44,251 nt of DNA from Ruminococcus sp. (GCA_015066715.1 SVNU01000006.1:1-44251), one strand, 5' to 3'; numbered from the stretch's first letter, positions 1 to 9,024 are shown. The notes: generated by a model from the sequence alone, not told the origin. A program made the numbers and translations.

Positions 1-104
1 TGTTCAAACTTTCTTTTTATAAGAAAGTTTGTGCATTCTTTTGTTACTTTTCTTGTGCAAGCAAGAAAAGTAAAGAATATAAACAGAAAGATAAATATAA
101 ATTT
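1..104 (+). repeat. Partial MITE-like intergenic repeat (right half)
   Basis: This is the right-hand half of the ~0.5 kb repeat found complete at 5254-5718 and 9094-9595. It contains an AT-rich hairpin (AAACTTTCTT paired with AAGAAAGTTT), then a long imperfect hairpin around TTGTGCAAGCAAG, and it ends in the 13-base motif TAAATATAAATTT at 92-104. The left half lies outside the window. The rest of 105-310 has only a terminator-like hairpin and no convincing gene. Confidence 0.7.
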
Positions 105-209
105 AAGTCAGAAAGAAAAACCCAAATCTATTAAAGCTCCAAATCATCAAAAAATTCCAGTCAACAAACATGGACATAAAAGTTTTCGCAAAACTTTTTT
201 CAAAAAAGC

Positions 210-240
210 AGAAAATGGGTACAGCAAGACACTGTACCCA
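210..240 (-). terminator. Likely terminator of the 5009-311 unit
   Basis: TGGGTACAG at 216-224 pairs with CTGTACCCA at 232-240. Read leftward, the stem is followed by TTTTCTG and more T-rich sequence. It lies about 70 bases beyond the stop codon at 311, where an end to the leftward proBA unit would be expected. Confidence 0.5.
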
Positions 241-310
241 TAAATACTTATGAATATAAATGTCCTGGTTTTGTTTAGGGACAGGATGGCACAAACGAAC
301 TGTCCGTTAT

Positions 311-1588
311 TTACTGAACTGTTGCCGCTGAAATTATATTATAATAATCCGAAGTTTTTTTCAATGAATATACCATTGTTTTAACAGGTGATGTTTTCTT
401 TTCAGATGTCCACTGCGGACCGTCCTTGTAATACTTAACCGATACATTATATGTTCCGTCCTGTTCATCAATTGCGGCAACAACAGGATAAACCGTATAA
501 ACATCATGACTTTCCGGAACTGTATAGGACTTTGTTTTATCATCGTATTTTATCTCGACACCTGCAACCACAGTATCGGATGGCTGAACATTCTTTTCGC
601 TGCCGAAAAGCTTTGAAACAACATATTCAACCTGTGTATGCGGAACAATAAGCTGACCTGTTTCAGCATCCTTAAACACATTAATGTCACCATTGATAAT
701 GATTTCCCAGATTGAAAGTGCAACAATTTTATCAGACGGAATATCCTCAAGAGAATTGAAATCTTCAACACCTGTTACAGCAAGCGGATATACAACCTGC
801 GCAATTTCAGCCTTTAAAGCTTCTTCCTGCTTTTTCTTGTCATCAGGGGCTGCTCCAAATTGTTCAAGGCAGTATAAAAATGAACTGAAAACACCGATTA
901 TGGCAAATGCCGCAATCAGCGCAGTATAGACAATACGCCATATCTTTTTCGGCAGACTGACATCTTTGCCGGAACCGCTTTGACTTTTCTGTTCCTGACG
1001 TTCTTCCATATAGTTTTCAAATTCCTGAAACTCATCATCATCAAGATATTCAGACTGCAAATTCTCGCAATCCTCGTCAAAATCATTTTCGTCATAATAA
1101 TCGTTATCAAAACCGCCGTCATCATAGCCGTCATAATCATCATCTGAATAACCGCTGTATTCACCATAGCTTCCGGCAGATTCTTCAGAAGCTTCCTCAT
1201 ATTTTTCCATATCGGCTCTTGAAAACACCTGCGTCATCTCATTGTTTTCATATGGCTGCTGATTTGGTGAGCCTGCTGACTCCTGACCATTCTGCGCATA
1301 TGCATAGCTTTGCGATGAATATGACTGCTGCACCGACTGACGGTTTACGTACTGCGGCGCAGCATTTTCATACTCTCTGCGTTCATCCGTTTCAGTTCTT
1401 ACGTTATAATCTCTGCCGGCAGGAGTGCTTTTCCGACTTGTATTATGAGTTGTACCGCTTTCTGATGAAAATTCTCTCAAAAGCTCATCAATAAGAGCAT
1501 CTGTTTCATTCTTTTCTCTCATAGGTCTGTAGTTCCACTCTCTTTTTTTTTCCTTTATAGTTTCGTCGATTTCTTCAATTATATCCAT
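311..1588 (-). CDS. Single-pass membrane protein with acidic cytoplasmic region, unknown function
   Basis: I do not recognise a family. The 425-residue product has a long polar N-terminal half. It starts with a charged segment containing ALIDELLREFS, continues into Gln/Ser/Asn/Tyr-rich low complexity and then an extreme Asp/Glu/Tyr tract. One membrane helix follows (around residues 220-243, within IVYTALIAAFAIIGVFSSFL). The roughly 180-residue C-terminal domain is probably outside the cell and ends in a beta-rich stretch. I chose the ATG at 1588 because AAAGGAG lies 7 bases before it; the ATG two codons upstream is too close to that site. It is the last gene of a leftward series, 110 bases after proA, so co-transcription is possible but there is no obvious functional link to proline synthesis. 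Confidence 0.75.
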   Translation of the reverse strand: MDIIEEIDETIKEKKREWNYRPMREKNETDALIDELLREFSSESGTTHNTSRKSTPAGRDYNVRTETDERREYENAAPQYVNRQSVQQSYSSQSYAYAQNGQESAGSPNQQPYENNEMTQVFSRADMEKYEEASEESAGSYGEYSGYSDDDYDGYDDGGFDNDYYDENDFDEDCENLQSEYLDDDEFQEFENYMEERQEQKSQSGSGKDVSLPKKIWRIVYTALIAAFAIIGVFSSFLYCLEQFGAAPDDKKKQEEALKAEIAQVVYPLAVTGVEDFNSLEDIPSDKIVALSIWEIIINGDINVFKDAETGQLIVPHTQVEYVVSKLFGSEKNVQPSDTVVAGVEIKYDDKTKSYTVPESHDVYTVYPVVAAIDEQDGTYNVSVKYYKDGPQWTSEKKTSPVKTMVYSLKKTSDYYNIISAATVQ

Positions 1589-1704
1589 CGGCATACTCCT
1601 TTTAATTTATTGCAGATCAATCAGGCTCTGCAGAACGGCTGATTCTTAGAACTTGTAATAAAAATTCAAACATCATCTCTATAAGAACAAGTTTATAGCC
1701 GTAT

Positions 1705-2952
1705 TTATCTTATCTGTCCGTTACCGTTTATAAGATATTTTACAGTTGTAAGTTCCCGCAGCCCCATAGGACCTCTTGCATGAAGCTTCTGTGTTGATAT
1801 TCCTATTTCCGCACCAAAGCCATACTCGCCGCCATCGGTAAATCTTGTTGAAGCATTTACATAAACTGCCGCTGAATCAACCTCTCTCTGAAATTTTTCA
1901 GCATTTTCAAGACTTTTTGTCACGATACATTCAGAGTGTCCTGTAGAATATTTACGGATATGCGAAATTGCCTCATCAACAGAATCCACAACCTTTACGG
2001 AAATAATATAATCAAGAAATTCTGTCGCATAATCTTCCTCTGATGCCGGCTTTACGCTGTCGCCTAAAATTTCTGCGGTTTTAACGCATCCTCTTATTTC
2101 TACATTATGCCCGTCAAGCTTTGATTTTATTACCGGCAGAACCTTATCTGCAATATCCTTATGTACAAGAAGGCTTTCAACGGCATTGCATACGGAAGGA
2201 CGCTGAGTTTTGCCGTTATTTACAATATCAGCCGCCATTTCAATATCAGCGTTGCTGTCCACATAAATATGACAGTTTCCTGTACCTGTTTCAATTACAG
2301 GTACTGTTGCCTGACTGACAACAGCCTTTATAAGTCCTGCACCACCTCTTGGAATGAGAACATCAAGATATTCATTGAGCTTCATAAGCTCGGTTGTTGT
2401 TTCTCGTGAAGTATCCTCAACAAGCTGAATAACATCAGCCGGAAGTCCTGTCGATTCAACTGCTTCTCTCATGATTTCCGCAAGACATTTATTTGAATTT
2501 ATAGCTTCCTTACCGCCCTTTAAAATAACAGTATTTCCTGCTTTAAGGCAAAGGGTTGCGGCGTCAACAGTAACATTCGGACGTGATTCAAAAATAATTC
2601 CGATAACGCCCAGAGGTACTCTTGTTTTGGATATTTTAAGCCCGTTCGGACGAACAATACCAAAGTCCACAGAGCCAATTAAATCCTCTGCTTCAATAAG
2701 CTTTAAAACGCTTGCTGCAATATCATTGATTCTTGCACCGTTTAACATAAGTCTGTCCTGCATTGAAGCAGACATGCCATTTTTCACAGCGTTGTCAAGG
2801 TCAAGCTTGTTCGCTTCAATAATTCTTTCTGTATTTGAAACAAGTGCGTCTGCAATTGCCCTGAGAGCGTCATTTTTAAGCTTTGACGGTGCTGAAGCGG
2901 CTGCATATTCAGCTGCCTTTGCCTTTGCACCGAGTGTTTCAACATATGTCAT
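1705..2952 (-). CDS. proA: Glutamate-5-semialdehyde dehydrogenase (gamma-glutamyl phosphate reductase)
   Basis: ProA reduces gamma-glutamyl phosphate to glutamate-5-semialdehyde with NADPH, the second step of proline synthesis in the cytoplasm. The 415-residue length is normal for the family. Family motifs are present: the FESRPNVTVDAA segment near residue 125, LIPRGGAGLI, and the catalytic cysteine in QRPSVCNAVESLLVHK. The C-terminal region contains the usual FTDGGEYGFGAEIGIST block. It begins 15 bases after proB in the same direction, so the two enzymes that act in sequence are co-transcribed; the product of ProB is unstable and is thought to be passed directly to ProA. No feedback or attenuation signal is visible. 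Confidence 0.97.
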   Translation of the reverse strand: MTYVETLGAKAKAAEYAAASAPSKLKNDALRAIADALVSNTERIIEANKLDLDNAVKNGMSASMQDRLMLNGARINDIAASVLKLIEAEDLIGSVDFGIVRPNGLKISKTRVPLGVIGIIFESRPNVTVDAATLCLKAGNTVILKGGKEAINSNKCLAEIMREAVESTGLPADVIQLVEDTSRETTTELMKLNEYLDVLIPRGGAGLIKAVVSQATVPVIETGTGNCHIYVDSNADIEMAADIVNNGKTQRPSVCNAVESLLVHKDIADKVLPVIKSKLDGHNVEIRGCVKTAEILGDSVKPASEEDYATEFLDYIISVKVVDSVDEAISHIRKYSTGHSECIVTKSLENAEKFQREVDSAAVYVNASTRFTDGGEYGFGAEIGISTQKLHARGPMGLRELTTVKYLINGNGQIR

Positions 2953-2967
2953 TTTTATAACCTCCGT

Positions 2968-3756
2968 TTAATGTGATATAAAAATTGTTCCTGTTTCGTC
3001 ATTTTCAAAAAGACCGTAAAGTTTTTCAGGATTATTGCCGTTCATGATAATCATATCAATTCCGGCTTCATTTGCAATCTTGGCAGCATTGATTTTTGTT
3101 GCCATACCCCCTGTACCAAGCTTACTTCCGGCTCCGCCTGCCATTTTTTCAATACTGCTGTCAATTTCAGTTACAACAGGAATAAAATGTGCATCGGGAT
3201 TTTTATGCGGGTCACTGTCATAAAGACCGTCAATGTCAGAAAGTATAATAAGCAAATCGGCATGCGCAAGTCTTGCAACAACTGCTGACAGCGAATCATT
3301 CTCCCCTATTTCAAGTTCAAGCTCGTCAATGGCAACCGTATCGTTTTCATTTACAATAGGAACAACTCCCATTGAAATAAGCTTTTCCATTGCATTTTCA
3401 ACATTCTTTTCACGTTCTGTTCCGATAATAGCTTTTGTAAGGAGAACCTGTGCAACAGTAATTCCGTAATTATCGAAAAGGTCATCGTAAAGATACATCA
3501 GCTCACACTGTCCCACAGCTGCAGCAGCCTGCTTTGTAGGAGTATCAGTAGGCTTTTCACGAAGTCCGAGCTTGCCGACGCCAAGTCCCACAGCGCCGGA
3601 GGAAACTATAATAATCTCCTTGCCGGAATTCTGGAGGTCACTTAAAACCCTGACGAGATTTCCCATTCTTCTGATGTTAAGTCTGCCTGTTTTGTGTGCA
3701 AGGGTTGAAGTTCCAAGCTTTATCACTATTCTTTTTTTATTTGAAATATTAAGCAT
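2968..3756 (-). CDS. proB: Glutamate 5-kinase, short form without PUA domain
   Basis: ProB phosphorylates glutamate with ATP to gamma-glutamyl phosphate, the committed step of proline synthesis. The 262-residue protein is only an amino-acid-kinase domain: KLGTSTL near the N-terminus, the SSGAVGLG loop, VNENDTVA in the glutamate-binding region and GTGGMATKINAA near the C-terminus. The well-studied enterobacterial enzyme is about 100 residues longer because of a C-terminal PUA domain. That domain is absent here, as in many Firmicutes and other short ProB proteins, and the absence is not a truncation because the kinase fold is complete. It follows the dehydrogenase gene by 21 bases and precedes proA by 15. 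Confidence 0.96.
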   Translation of the reverse strand: MLNISNKKRIVIKLGTSTLAHKTGRLNIRRMGNLVRVLSDLQNSGKEIIIVSSGAVGLGVGKLGLREKPTDTPTKQAAAAVGQCELMYLYDDLFDNYGITVAQVLLTKAIIGTEREKNVENAMEKLISMGVVPIVNENDTVAIDELELEIGENDSLSAVVARLAHADLLIILSDIDGLYDSDPHKNPDAHFIPVVTEIDSSIEKMAGGAGSKLGTGGMATKINAAKIANEAGIDMIIMNGNNPEKLYGLFENDETGTIFISH

Positions 3757-3777
3757 TTTTCATTATCCTTTCGGAAA

Positions 3778-4725
3778 TCAGTTTACTTTATTCTGAGGTC
3801 TGCCCTCAAGGTATGCTCTGATATTTGAGCATACTATATCAATAAGCCTAAGCCTTGTTTCAAGAGGCGCCCAGGCTGTATGAGGCGTAATAATACAGTT
3901 TTTTGCATTTTTAAGCGGTGTGTCCACTGACATCGGCTCAGTAACAAGTACGTCCGTGTATGCAGCTGCTATCCTGCCGTTGTTCAGAGCATCTGCAAGA
4001 GCCGCTTCATCTGTAATGCCGCCCCTTGCCGTATTGATAACAACAGCCGTTTTCTTCATAAGCGAAAGATTCTTTTCATTGATAAGCTCTGCTGTCATGT
4101 CTGTAAGCGGACAGTGAACAGTCAGAAAGTCAGCACGCTCAAAGGCCTCCTCCACTGAAACCACCTCATATGGGCAATCTTCCGGCATTGTTCTTGTATT
4201 TATAATCACGTTCATGCCAAAAGCATCTGCGATTTTTGCCACTGCCCTTCCAATTGCTCCGTAACCGATTACCGACAGTGTTTTTCCAAAAAGCTCCTGT
4301 GTACGAAACGGAAACTTTGAAAAAGTTCTGGAGTTTAGCCAGCCGTCATTTTTTACAAAGCTGTCATACTCTGAAATTCTGTTGCAGTAATCAAGAATAT
4401 AAGCAAAGGTCTGCTGTGCAACCGCATAGGTTGAATAGCTTCCCGCATTGCATACGGTTATACCACGCTTTGAAGCAGCCGCCAAATCAATATTGTTGTA
4501 GCCGGTTGCAAAAAGTCCTATGTATTTCAGATTTTTACACTGATTCATTACGTCTTCTGTAATCAACACCTTATTGCACAAAACAATATCAGCGTCACCT
4601 ATCTGCTCTGCGGCAAGCTCGTTGCTGCAAAGCTCAAAGCATCTGACATCACCGAATTCCTCGAAAATGTCCTGGGAAATATCCCCTGATGTTACAGTAG
4701 TCCAATCAAGAATAGAAATTTTCAT
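3778..4725 (-). CDS. D-2-hydroxyacid dehydrogenase (NAD-dependent)
   Basis: This is a 315-residue D-isomer-specific 2-hydroxyacid dehydrogenase. It has the Rossmann nucleotide site GYGAIGRAV around residue 150, the conserved arginine in INTARGG, and the catalytic histidine in TPHTAWA near residue 280. Family members reduce 2-oxo acids to D-2-hydroxyacids, and the sequence is most like the glycerate/hydroxypyruvate reductase branch. Substrate cannot be told from sequence alone. The start ATG overlaps the stop of the upstream membrane protein (TAATG) and proB begins 21 bases downstream, so it is inside the same leftward transcript. A link to serine or glyoxylate metabolism alongside proline synthesis is possible but only inferred. 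Confidence 0.88.
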   Translation of the reverse strand: MKISILDWTTVTSGDISQDIFEEFGDVRCFELCSNELAAEQIGDADIVLCNKVLITEDVMNQCKNLKYIGLFATGYNNIDLAAASKRGITVCNAGSYSTYAVAQQTFAYILDYCNRISEYDSFVKNDGWLNSRTFSKFPFRTQELFGKTLSVIGYGAIGRAVAKIADAFGMNVIINTRTMPEDCPYEVVSVEEAFERADFLTVHCPLTDMTAELINEKNLSLMKKTAVVINTARGGITDEAALADALNNGRIAAAYTDVLVTEPMSVDTPLKNAKNCIITPHTAWAPLETRLRLIDIVCSNIRAYLEGRPQNKVN

Positions 4726-5009
4726 TACTGTTCCGCTGCCTCATCTGTCTTTTCTGGTTTATTCTTTTTTCTGTCCATAATAACAGAAACCAGAGAACCG
4801 AGAATAAGAATAAGCTCAATGACGCCAACACTGTAATACCATATTCTGCCTGTGTTTATATAAAGAAGAAGTGAAGCAGCAACGGCAGCACCCATCAGCA
4901 GCTGATATGTACGTTTTACCGTTACATATCTGAAAATAAAAAGCAGAACTGCTATACATACAAATATAATATGCATTTTAATCGGAAGCGGAAAAATATT
5001 GTTCTCCAT
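4725..5009 (-). CDS. Small membrane protein, first gene of the proBA unit
   Basis: The 94-residue product has three hydrophobic segments (approximately residues 12-28, 36-52 and 57-78) and a charged C-terminal tail rich in Lys and Glu (KKNKPEKTDEAAEQ). I do not recognise a family. Its stop codon overlaps the start of the dehydrogenase gene by one base (TAATG), which indicates translational coupling. AAGGAG upstream of the ATG is a good ribosome site, and a near-consensus promoter lies 45-75 bases upstream, so it is the leading gene of the unit. Confidence 0.75.
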   Translation of the reverse strand: MENNIFPLPIKMHIIFVCIAVLLFIFRYVTVKRTYQLLMGAAVAASLLLYINTGRIWYYSVGVIELILILGSLVSVIMDRKKNKPEKTDEAAEQ

Positions 5010-5053
5010 AATAAAACTCCTTATTAATCAATAAAATAAATATATCTTGTTTT

Positions 5054-5082
5054 ATTATATCACAAAATCTTCAATGTTGCAA
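5054..5082 (-). promoter_or_regulatory. Sigma-A-type promoter of the proBA unit
   Basis: Read leftward, TTGCAA (5082-5077) is followed after 17 bases by TATAAT (5059-5054). It lies upstream of the ATG at 5009 with no other gene between. Confidence 0.7.
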
Positions 5083-5170
5083 GTGATAAAACTCTTTTTT
5101 TCATGATTGCCGGCGAATAGTAAATAAATGACACAAAAACGTTTTGGAATATAGAAAAAAATTTATATTT

Positions 5171-5190
5171 ACCAGCGTGACGCTGGACCC
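5171..5190. repeat. 20-base palindromic repeat, copy 1
   Basis: ACCAGCGTGACGCTGGACCC contains the near-perfect palindrome CCAGCGTGACGCTGG. The same 20 bases occur in reverse orientation at 20535-20554, also between genes. The motif AAATTTATATTTA sits immediately to its left at 5159-5171. Confidence 0.7.
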
Positions 5191-5253
5191 ATATTGCGTT
5201 TTAGTTTACTTGTAAATTAAAATAAACTCCGCATATTATATTAAGATTATATA

Positions 5254-5718
5254 TTTATATTTAGTTTTCAACCTTTCTGTTCATTTCTTGCTTGTGCAAG
5301 AAACGAACCAAAGAAGCACATTTCTTTTTCTCAATGAGAAAAAGAAACAAAAAGAAAAACAAACTCAAAACTGAAACAAGATTCAGACTGTTCCCCCGTA
5401 AAAGGCAGTGTCTGACTGATAATAAGCAAACTGTTGAAGATAGTATGCATAAAACGCAATTCTCCCCGCAAATTAAGCTATAGCTTGAGAAAACCTACAA
5501 GTTTATTTTTAGTTGCAACCATTTATAAATGGACTTTTAATTTTGCAATTATGAAGTTGACAGGTACAGGGAAACATTATTATTTAATTTGCTGTGCGAC
5601 GGATGGAATTTTTCTTTTCGGTTCCTTTTCTTAAAAGAAAAGGAAATGCATTTCTTTGTAACTTTCTTTGTGCAGGCAAAGAAAGTTAATGACAAGATTG
5701 AAAAGAAAATATAAATTT
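5254..5718 (+). repeat. MITE-like repeat element, copy A
   Basis: This ~465-base non-coding element begins with TTTATATTTAG and ends with ATATAAATTT, so its ends are inverted repeats. Inside each end is a hairpin centred on TTGCTTGTGCAAG or TTTGTGCAGGCAAA. The core (5378-5592) is the inverse of 9232-9460, with long identical stretches such as CCCCGTAAAAGGCAGT and GTTGACAGGTACAGGGAAA. It has no transposase and only short accidental reading frames, so it would depend on an enzyme encoded elsewhere. The gap 5010-5869 otherwise holds two promoters and a short palindrome. Confidence 0.75.
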
Positions 5719-5805
5719 CCTTCACTTATCTTTTAAAAATACCAATACCACGCATTTGAAAACACCGCTTTTATCTCCTCTTTATTACAAAAAATAATTT
5801 GATAC

Positions 5806-5834
5806 TTGCTTTTTTTTCGTTTTTGTTATATACT
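5806..5834 (+). promoter_or_regulatory. Promoter of the DUF1846 gene
   Basis: TTGCTT (5806-5811) and TATACT (5829-5834) are separated by 17 bases and lie 35 bases upstream of the ATG at 5870. Confidence 0.55.
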
Positions 5835-5869
5835 TATAAATGAAATTGGTGTAAGAAGGGATTTTTAAA

Positions 5870-7339
5870 ATGAGCAGTTGTAAAATTGGATTTGATAACG
5901 ACAAATATCTGAAAATGCAGTCAGAGCACATAAGAAAAAGAATTGACCAGTTTGGTGACAAGCTTTATCTTGAATTCGGAGGAAAGCTTTTTGACGATTT
6001 CCACGCTTCAAGAGTTCTTCCGGGCTTCAAGCCGGACAGCAAGCTTCAGATGCTTATGCAGCTTAAAGATGATGCCGAAATTGTAATTGTAGTCAACTCA
6101 AATGATATTGAAAAAAACAAGGTCAGAGGCGACCTTGGCATAACCTATGATGCCGATACTATCCGTCTTTTCAATATTTTTTCACAAATGGGGCTTTATG
6201 TAAGCAGCGTTGTTCTTACACAGTATTCAGGTCAGGTTTGTGCCGACGCCTTTCAGCGCAGGCTCGAATCCCTCGGAATTAAAGTATATCATCATTACCC
6301 CATAAAGGGTTATCCGTCAAATCTTGAACTTATCATGAGTGACGAAGGCTACGGCAAAAATGATTACATTCAGACTACAAAACAGCTTGTTATTATTACT
6401 GCACCCGGTCCCGGAAGCGGTAAAATGGCAACATGTCTTTCTCAGCTTTATCATGAATACAAGCGTAATATAAATGCCGGCTATGCAAAATTTGAAACAT
6501 TTCCGATATGGAATATCCCTCTCCGTCACCCTGTAAACATTGCCTATGAAGCAGCTACATCAGACCTTAACGATGTCAACATGATTGACCCTTTCCATCT
6601 TGAGGCATATGGCGAAACGACAGTAAACTACAACAGGGACGTTGAGATATTCCCTGTTTTAAACGCAATGTTTGAAAAAATCCTCGGCAAATCGCCATAC
6701 AAATCACCGACGGATATGGGCGTAAATATGGCAGGTAACTGCATTATTGACGAAGAAATTGTATGCGAGGCGTCAAGACAAGAAATCATCCGCCGTTATT
6801 ACACTGCACTTTGCGGACAGAAATCCGGTACTGTAAGCGAAGAAGAAGTATATAAGCTTGAACTGCTTATGAAGCAGGCAGGGGTCAAAACCTCTGACCG
6901 CAAAGCTGTTGCTCCTGCACTGAAAAAAGAACAGCTTACCGATGCTCCGGCAGCAGCCATGGAGCTTCCGGACGGAACAGTAATAACCGGTAAGACTTCA
7001 AATCTCCTTGGTGCAGCTTCGGCACTTGTACTTAATGCTCTGAAATACTTCGGCGGCATTGATGAAGATACGCTTCTTATGTCTCCTGATGTAATAGAGC
7101 CTATTCAGAATCTCAAGGTCAACCATCTTGGAAATCAGAACCCACGTCTGCACACTGACGAGACACTGCTTGCGCTTTCAATATGCGCCACAACAAGTCC
7201 CGAAGCCAAGTGTGCAATGGAGCAGCTCTCAAAGCTGAGGGGATGTGATGTACACTCAACCGTTATTCTTTCGGAAATAGATGTCCGTACATTCAAGCGC
7301 CTTGGTGTAAATCTTACATGCGAACCTAAGTACAGATAA
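5870..7339 (+). CDS. DUF1846 domain-containing protein
   Basis: The 489-residue product matches the DUF1846 family, widespread in Firmicutes and of known structure but unclear function. The N-terminal part (IGFDNDKYLKMQSEHIRKRI) and the glycine-rich loop PGPGSGKMATCLSQLYHEY near residue 182 are typical. This loop resembles a nucleotide-binding P-loop, although ATP use has not been shown as far as I recall. The length is usual and no truncation is seen. The gene stands alone, with its own promoter, AAGGG ribosome site and a following terminator. It is flanked on both sides, beyond the neighbouring sigma genes, by inverted copies of the MITE-like repeat. Confidence 0.9.
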   Translation: MSSCKIGFDNDKYLKMQSEHIRKRIDQFGDKLYLEFGGKLFDDFHASRVLPGFKPDSKLQMLMQLKDDAEIVIVVNSNDIEKNKVRGDLGITYDADTIRLFNIFSQMGLYVSSVVLTQYSGQVCADAFQRRLESLGIKVYHHYPIKGYPSNLELIMSDEGYGKNDYIQTTKQLVIITAPGPGSGKMATCLSQLYHEYKRNINAGYAKFETFPIWNIPLRHPVNIAYEAATSDLNDVNMIDPFHLEAYGETTVNYNRDVEIFPVLNAMFEKILGKSPYKSPTDMGVNMAGNCIIDEEIVCEASRQEIIRRYYTALCGQKSGTVSEEEVYKLELLMKQAGVKTSDRKAVAPALKKEQLTDAPAAAMELPDGTVITGKTSNLLGAASALVLNALKYFGGIDEDTLLMSPDVIEPIQNLKVNHLGNQNPRLHTDETLLALSICATTSPEAKCAMEQLSKLRGCDVHSTVILSEIDVRTFKRLGVNLTCEPKYR

Positions 7340-7354
7340 AAAATATATAATATT

Positions 7355-7387
7355 TAATCGCCGCAGTTTCAATAACTACGGCGATTA
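7355..7387 (+). terminator. Terminator of the DUF1846 gene
   Basis: TAATCGCCG at 7355-7363 pairs with CGGCGATTA at 7379-7387, 15 bases after the stop codon. The T tract after it is short. Confidence 0.55.
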
Positions 7388-7404
7388 GTTTACCGAAAAC
7401 ATAA

Positions 7405-7439
7405 AAAGGGTACGCTTTGCAGGAAAAAGTGTACCCTTT
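7405..7439 (-). terminator. Terminator of the sigma/anti-sigma unit
   Basis: AAAGGGTAC (7405-7413) pairs with GTACCCTTT (7431-7439). Read leftward the stem ends in CCCTTTTTAT, a proper T tract. It is placed 40 bases after the anti-sigma stop codon at 7480, so the two convergent units each have a terminator here. Confidence 0.65.
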
Positions 7440-7479
7440 ACAATCAATATTAGTAATCCAAATCAAAATTTAAAGCTTA

Positions 7480-8514
7480 TCACTGCTCAACCGAATAGTA
7501 AACCCCATCAAGTTCTATACCTGCTATTGTGTCTATGTCTGTAATTTCTGCAAATGTACTGCTGTATATTGAAAGGTCATAATCAGCATAAAGAGTTGAA
7601 ACAGCACCGAGCGTAGAATAACTGCCGCTTAAAAAAAGATTTTCACTATCCGGACGTTCAATATTCAACAAATCTTTTTTTGTTCCATCCTTCATTACCA
7701 GATAAAGTGATTCCACACTATCATCGCTAAGTGATTTCCGGTATTGTCCTCCTGTACTTGTTCTGCCTGTTTCATAATTACCACAGTTTTCACCATAAAT
7801 CATAATTCCAAGTGATGAGAACTTAAAACCTGTTGGTTTATATGATTTATCGGGAGCAAGACTGCTGTCAATTTTTACATTCCTGATTTCAACGGAATTA
7901 CTTACATCTATACTTGTTTCCAGATCTCTGTTTACCATATCATAATTAAGCTTTAAGCTGCTGCTTCCAAAATCATCCTGTGAAGCAGAAGTTATCAGAG
8001 CAAATACACGCTTATCCTCAGTTTTGTATTCCATAAATTCTCTACAGAAATATGAGAAATTCACACCAGGAAACTCCTCATTATTTTCATCCCAATCAGG
8101 TGAAAGATAAAGTGAAAAAGTGTGTGAAATCGAACCTAAAGGCTCATACTTTTCAAGCCATTTCCTGCCCTTTTCATCATGCGCAATATACTCAACTACT
8201 GCATAAGCATGAATCTTATCAGACAAAAGTTCCTTGACAGTCATTGTAATATGTCCGTCAGAGTCTGTATAAATTTCGCTTAAAACATCTTCGGAAACAA
8301 TTTCATTCTTTGTGAATATGCTATAGATTGCTGACTTTATTTCACCTGCAAAAACAGTTGTGGGGATAAGCATTGCAGCAGCTACTGCCAGAACACAGTA
8401 ACGCATTTTAAATGACTTTCGGACTGTTTTCGGTGTTATTGCATTTTCAAGCATCCTGTTCTTCTGGCTCTGAGTTGGTCGGATATGTTCCATCATTTCT
8501 GTATATTTTTTCAT
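7480..8514 (-). CDS. DUF4179 anti-sigma-type membrane protein
   Basis: The 344-residue product has a short cytoplasmic N-terminal region (about 35 residues), one membrane helix (around residues 40-57, CVLAVAAAMLIPTTVFAG) and a roughly 285-residue outer domain. This layout and the DUF4179-like domain are typical of Firmicute proteins encoded next to ECF sigma factors. The cytoplasmic part is presumed to hold the sigma factor and the outer part to sense envelope state. The start overlaps the upstream sigma gene by 68 bases, yet AGGAGG lies 8 bases before the ATG, so the start is well supported. The N-terminal region is shorter than a classical zinc anti-sigma domain and has no His-Cys cluster. 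Function is inferred from context. Confidence 0.8.
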   Translation of the reverse strand: MKKYTEMMEHIRPTQSQKNRMLENAITPKTVRKSFKMRYCVLAVAAAMLIPTTVFAGEIKSAIYSIFTKNEIVSEDVLSEIYTDSDGHITMTVKELLSDKIHAYAVVEYIAHDEKGRKWLEKYEPLGSISHTFSLYLSPDWDENNEEFPGVNFSYFCREFMEYKTEDKRVFALITSASQDDFGSSSLKLNYDMVNRDLETSIDVSNSVEIRNVKIDSSLAPDKSYKPTGFKFSSLGIMIYGENCGNYETGRTSTGGQYRKSLSDDSVESLYLVMKDGTKKDLLNIERPDSENLFLSGSYSTLGAVSTLYADYDLSIYSSTFAEITDIDTIAGIELDGVYYSVEQ

Positions 8515-8998
8515 AACCGTTTCCTCCTAAAATTTTTTTCAGTTTCTTTTTGGCGTAAAAGAGTCTTGAACGTACTGTCGATTCGTTGACCTTTGTAAAC
8601 TCCGCTATTTCAACAAGTGAATACCCCACAAAAAAGTGAAGATAAAGTACAACACGGTATTTTTCGGGAAGCTGCATCACAAGTTCAAGCATTTCCATGT
8701 TCTCGTTATCGTCCCAGTACTCCTGTTCCTGAATTGTGCTGATGTCAATTTTCGGATGTCTGAATGAAAATCTGAGCATGCTTTTACAATGATTACACGC
8801 TGTTACAATCAGCCATGCCTTTTCCTTTTTCTGATTTTCAAAAAAAGGCTTTTTGGTTATCAGCTTCTCAAAAACCGCCGACACAGCATCCTCAGTATCA
8901 TGGATATTTCTCAGATATGAAAAACAAAGCCCGAAAATATCATCAACATTTCGCTGATATACATCATTTACATAGTTCATATCGAAAATTTCCGCCAT
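8447..8998 (-). CDS. ECF-type RNA polymerase sigma factor
   Basis: This is a 183-residue sigma-70 family protein of the extracytoplasmic-function type. Region 2 lies in the N-terminal third (DIFGLCFSYLRNIHDTEDAVSAVF split over residues 20-45). Region 4 follows as LPEKYRVVLYLHFF and the helix-turn-helix SLVEIAEFTKVNESTVRSRL, then a lysine-rich helix. It directs RNA polymerase to a small regulon, usually including itself. The start has GAAAGGCGG upstream. Its last 68 bases overlap the anti-sigma gene, so the two are produced together. A TTCAAC/CGT pair 17 bases apart sits 27-52 bases upstream and could be its own recognition site, although this is weak evidence. Confidence 0.93.
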   Translation of the reverse strand: MAEIFDMNYVNDVYQRNVDDIFGLCFSYLRNIHDTEDAVSAVFEKLITKKPFFENQKKEKAWLIVTACNHCKSMLRFSFRHPKIDISTIQEQEYWDDNENMEMLELVMQLPEKYRVVLYLHFFVGYSLVEIAEFTKVNESTVRSRLFYAKKKLKKILGGNGYEKIYRNDGTYPTNSEPEEQDA

Positions 8999-9024
8999 AT
9001 CATCACCGCCTTTCTATTAATAAA

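Noticed and set aside
5292-5634. Short frames inside the MITE-like element.
   Set aside because: They are made of A-rich low-complexity and hairpin sequence and are not conserved between the two copies.
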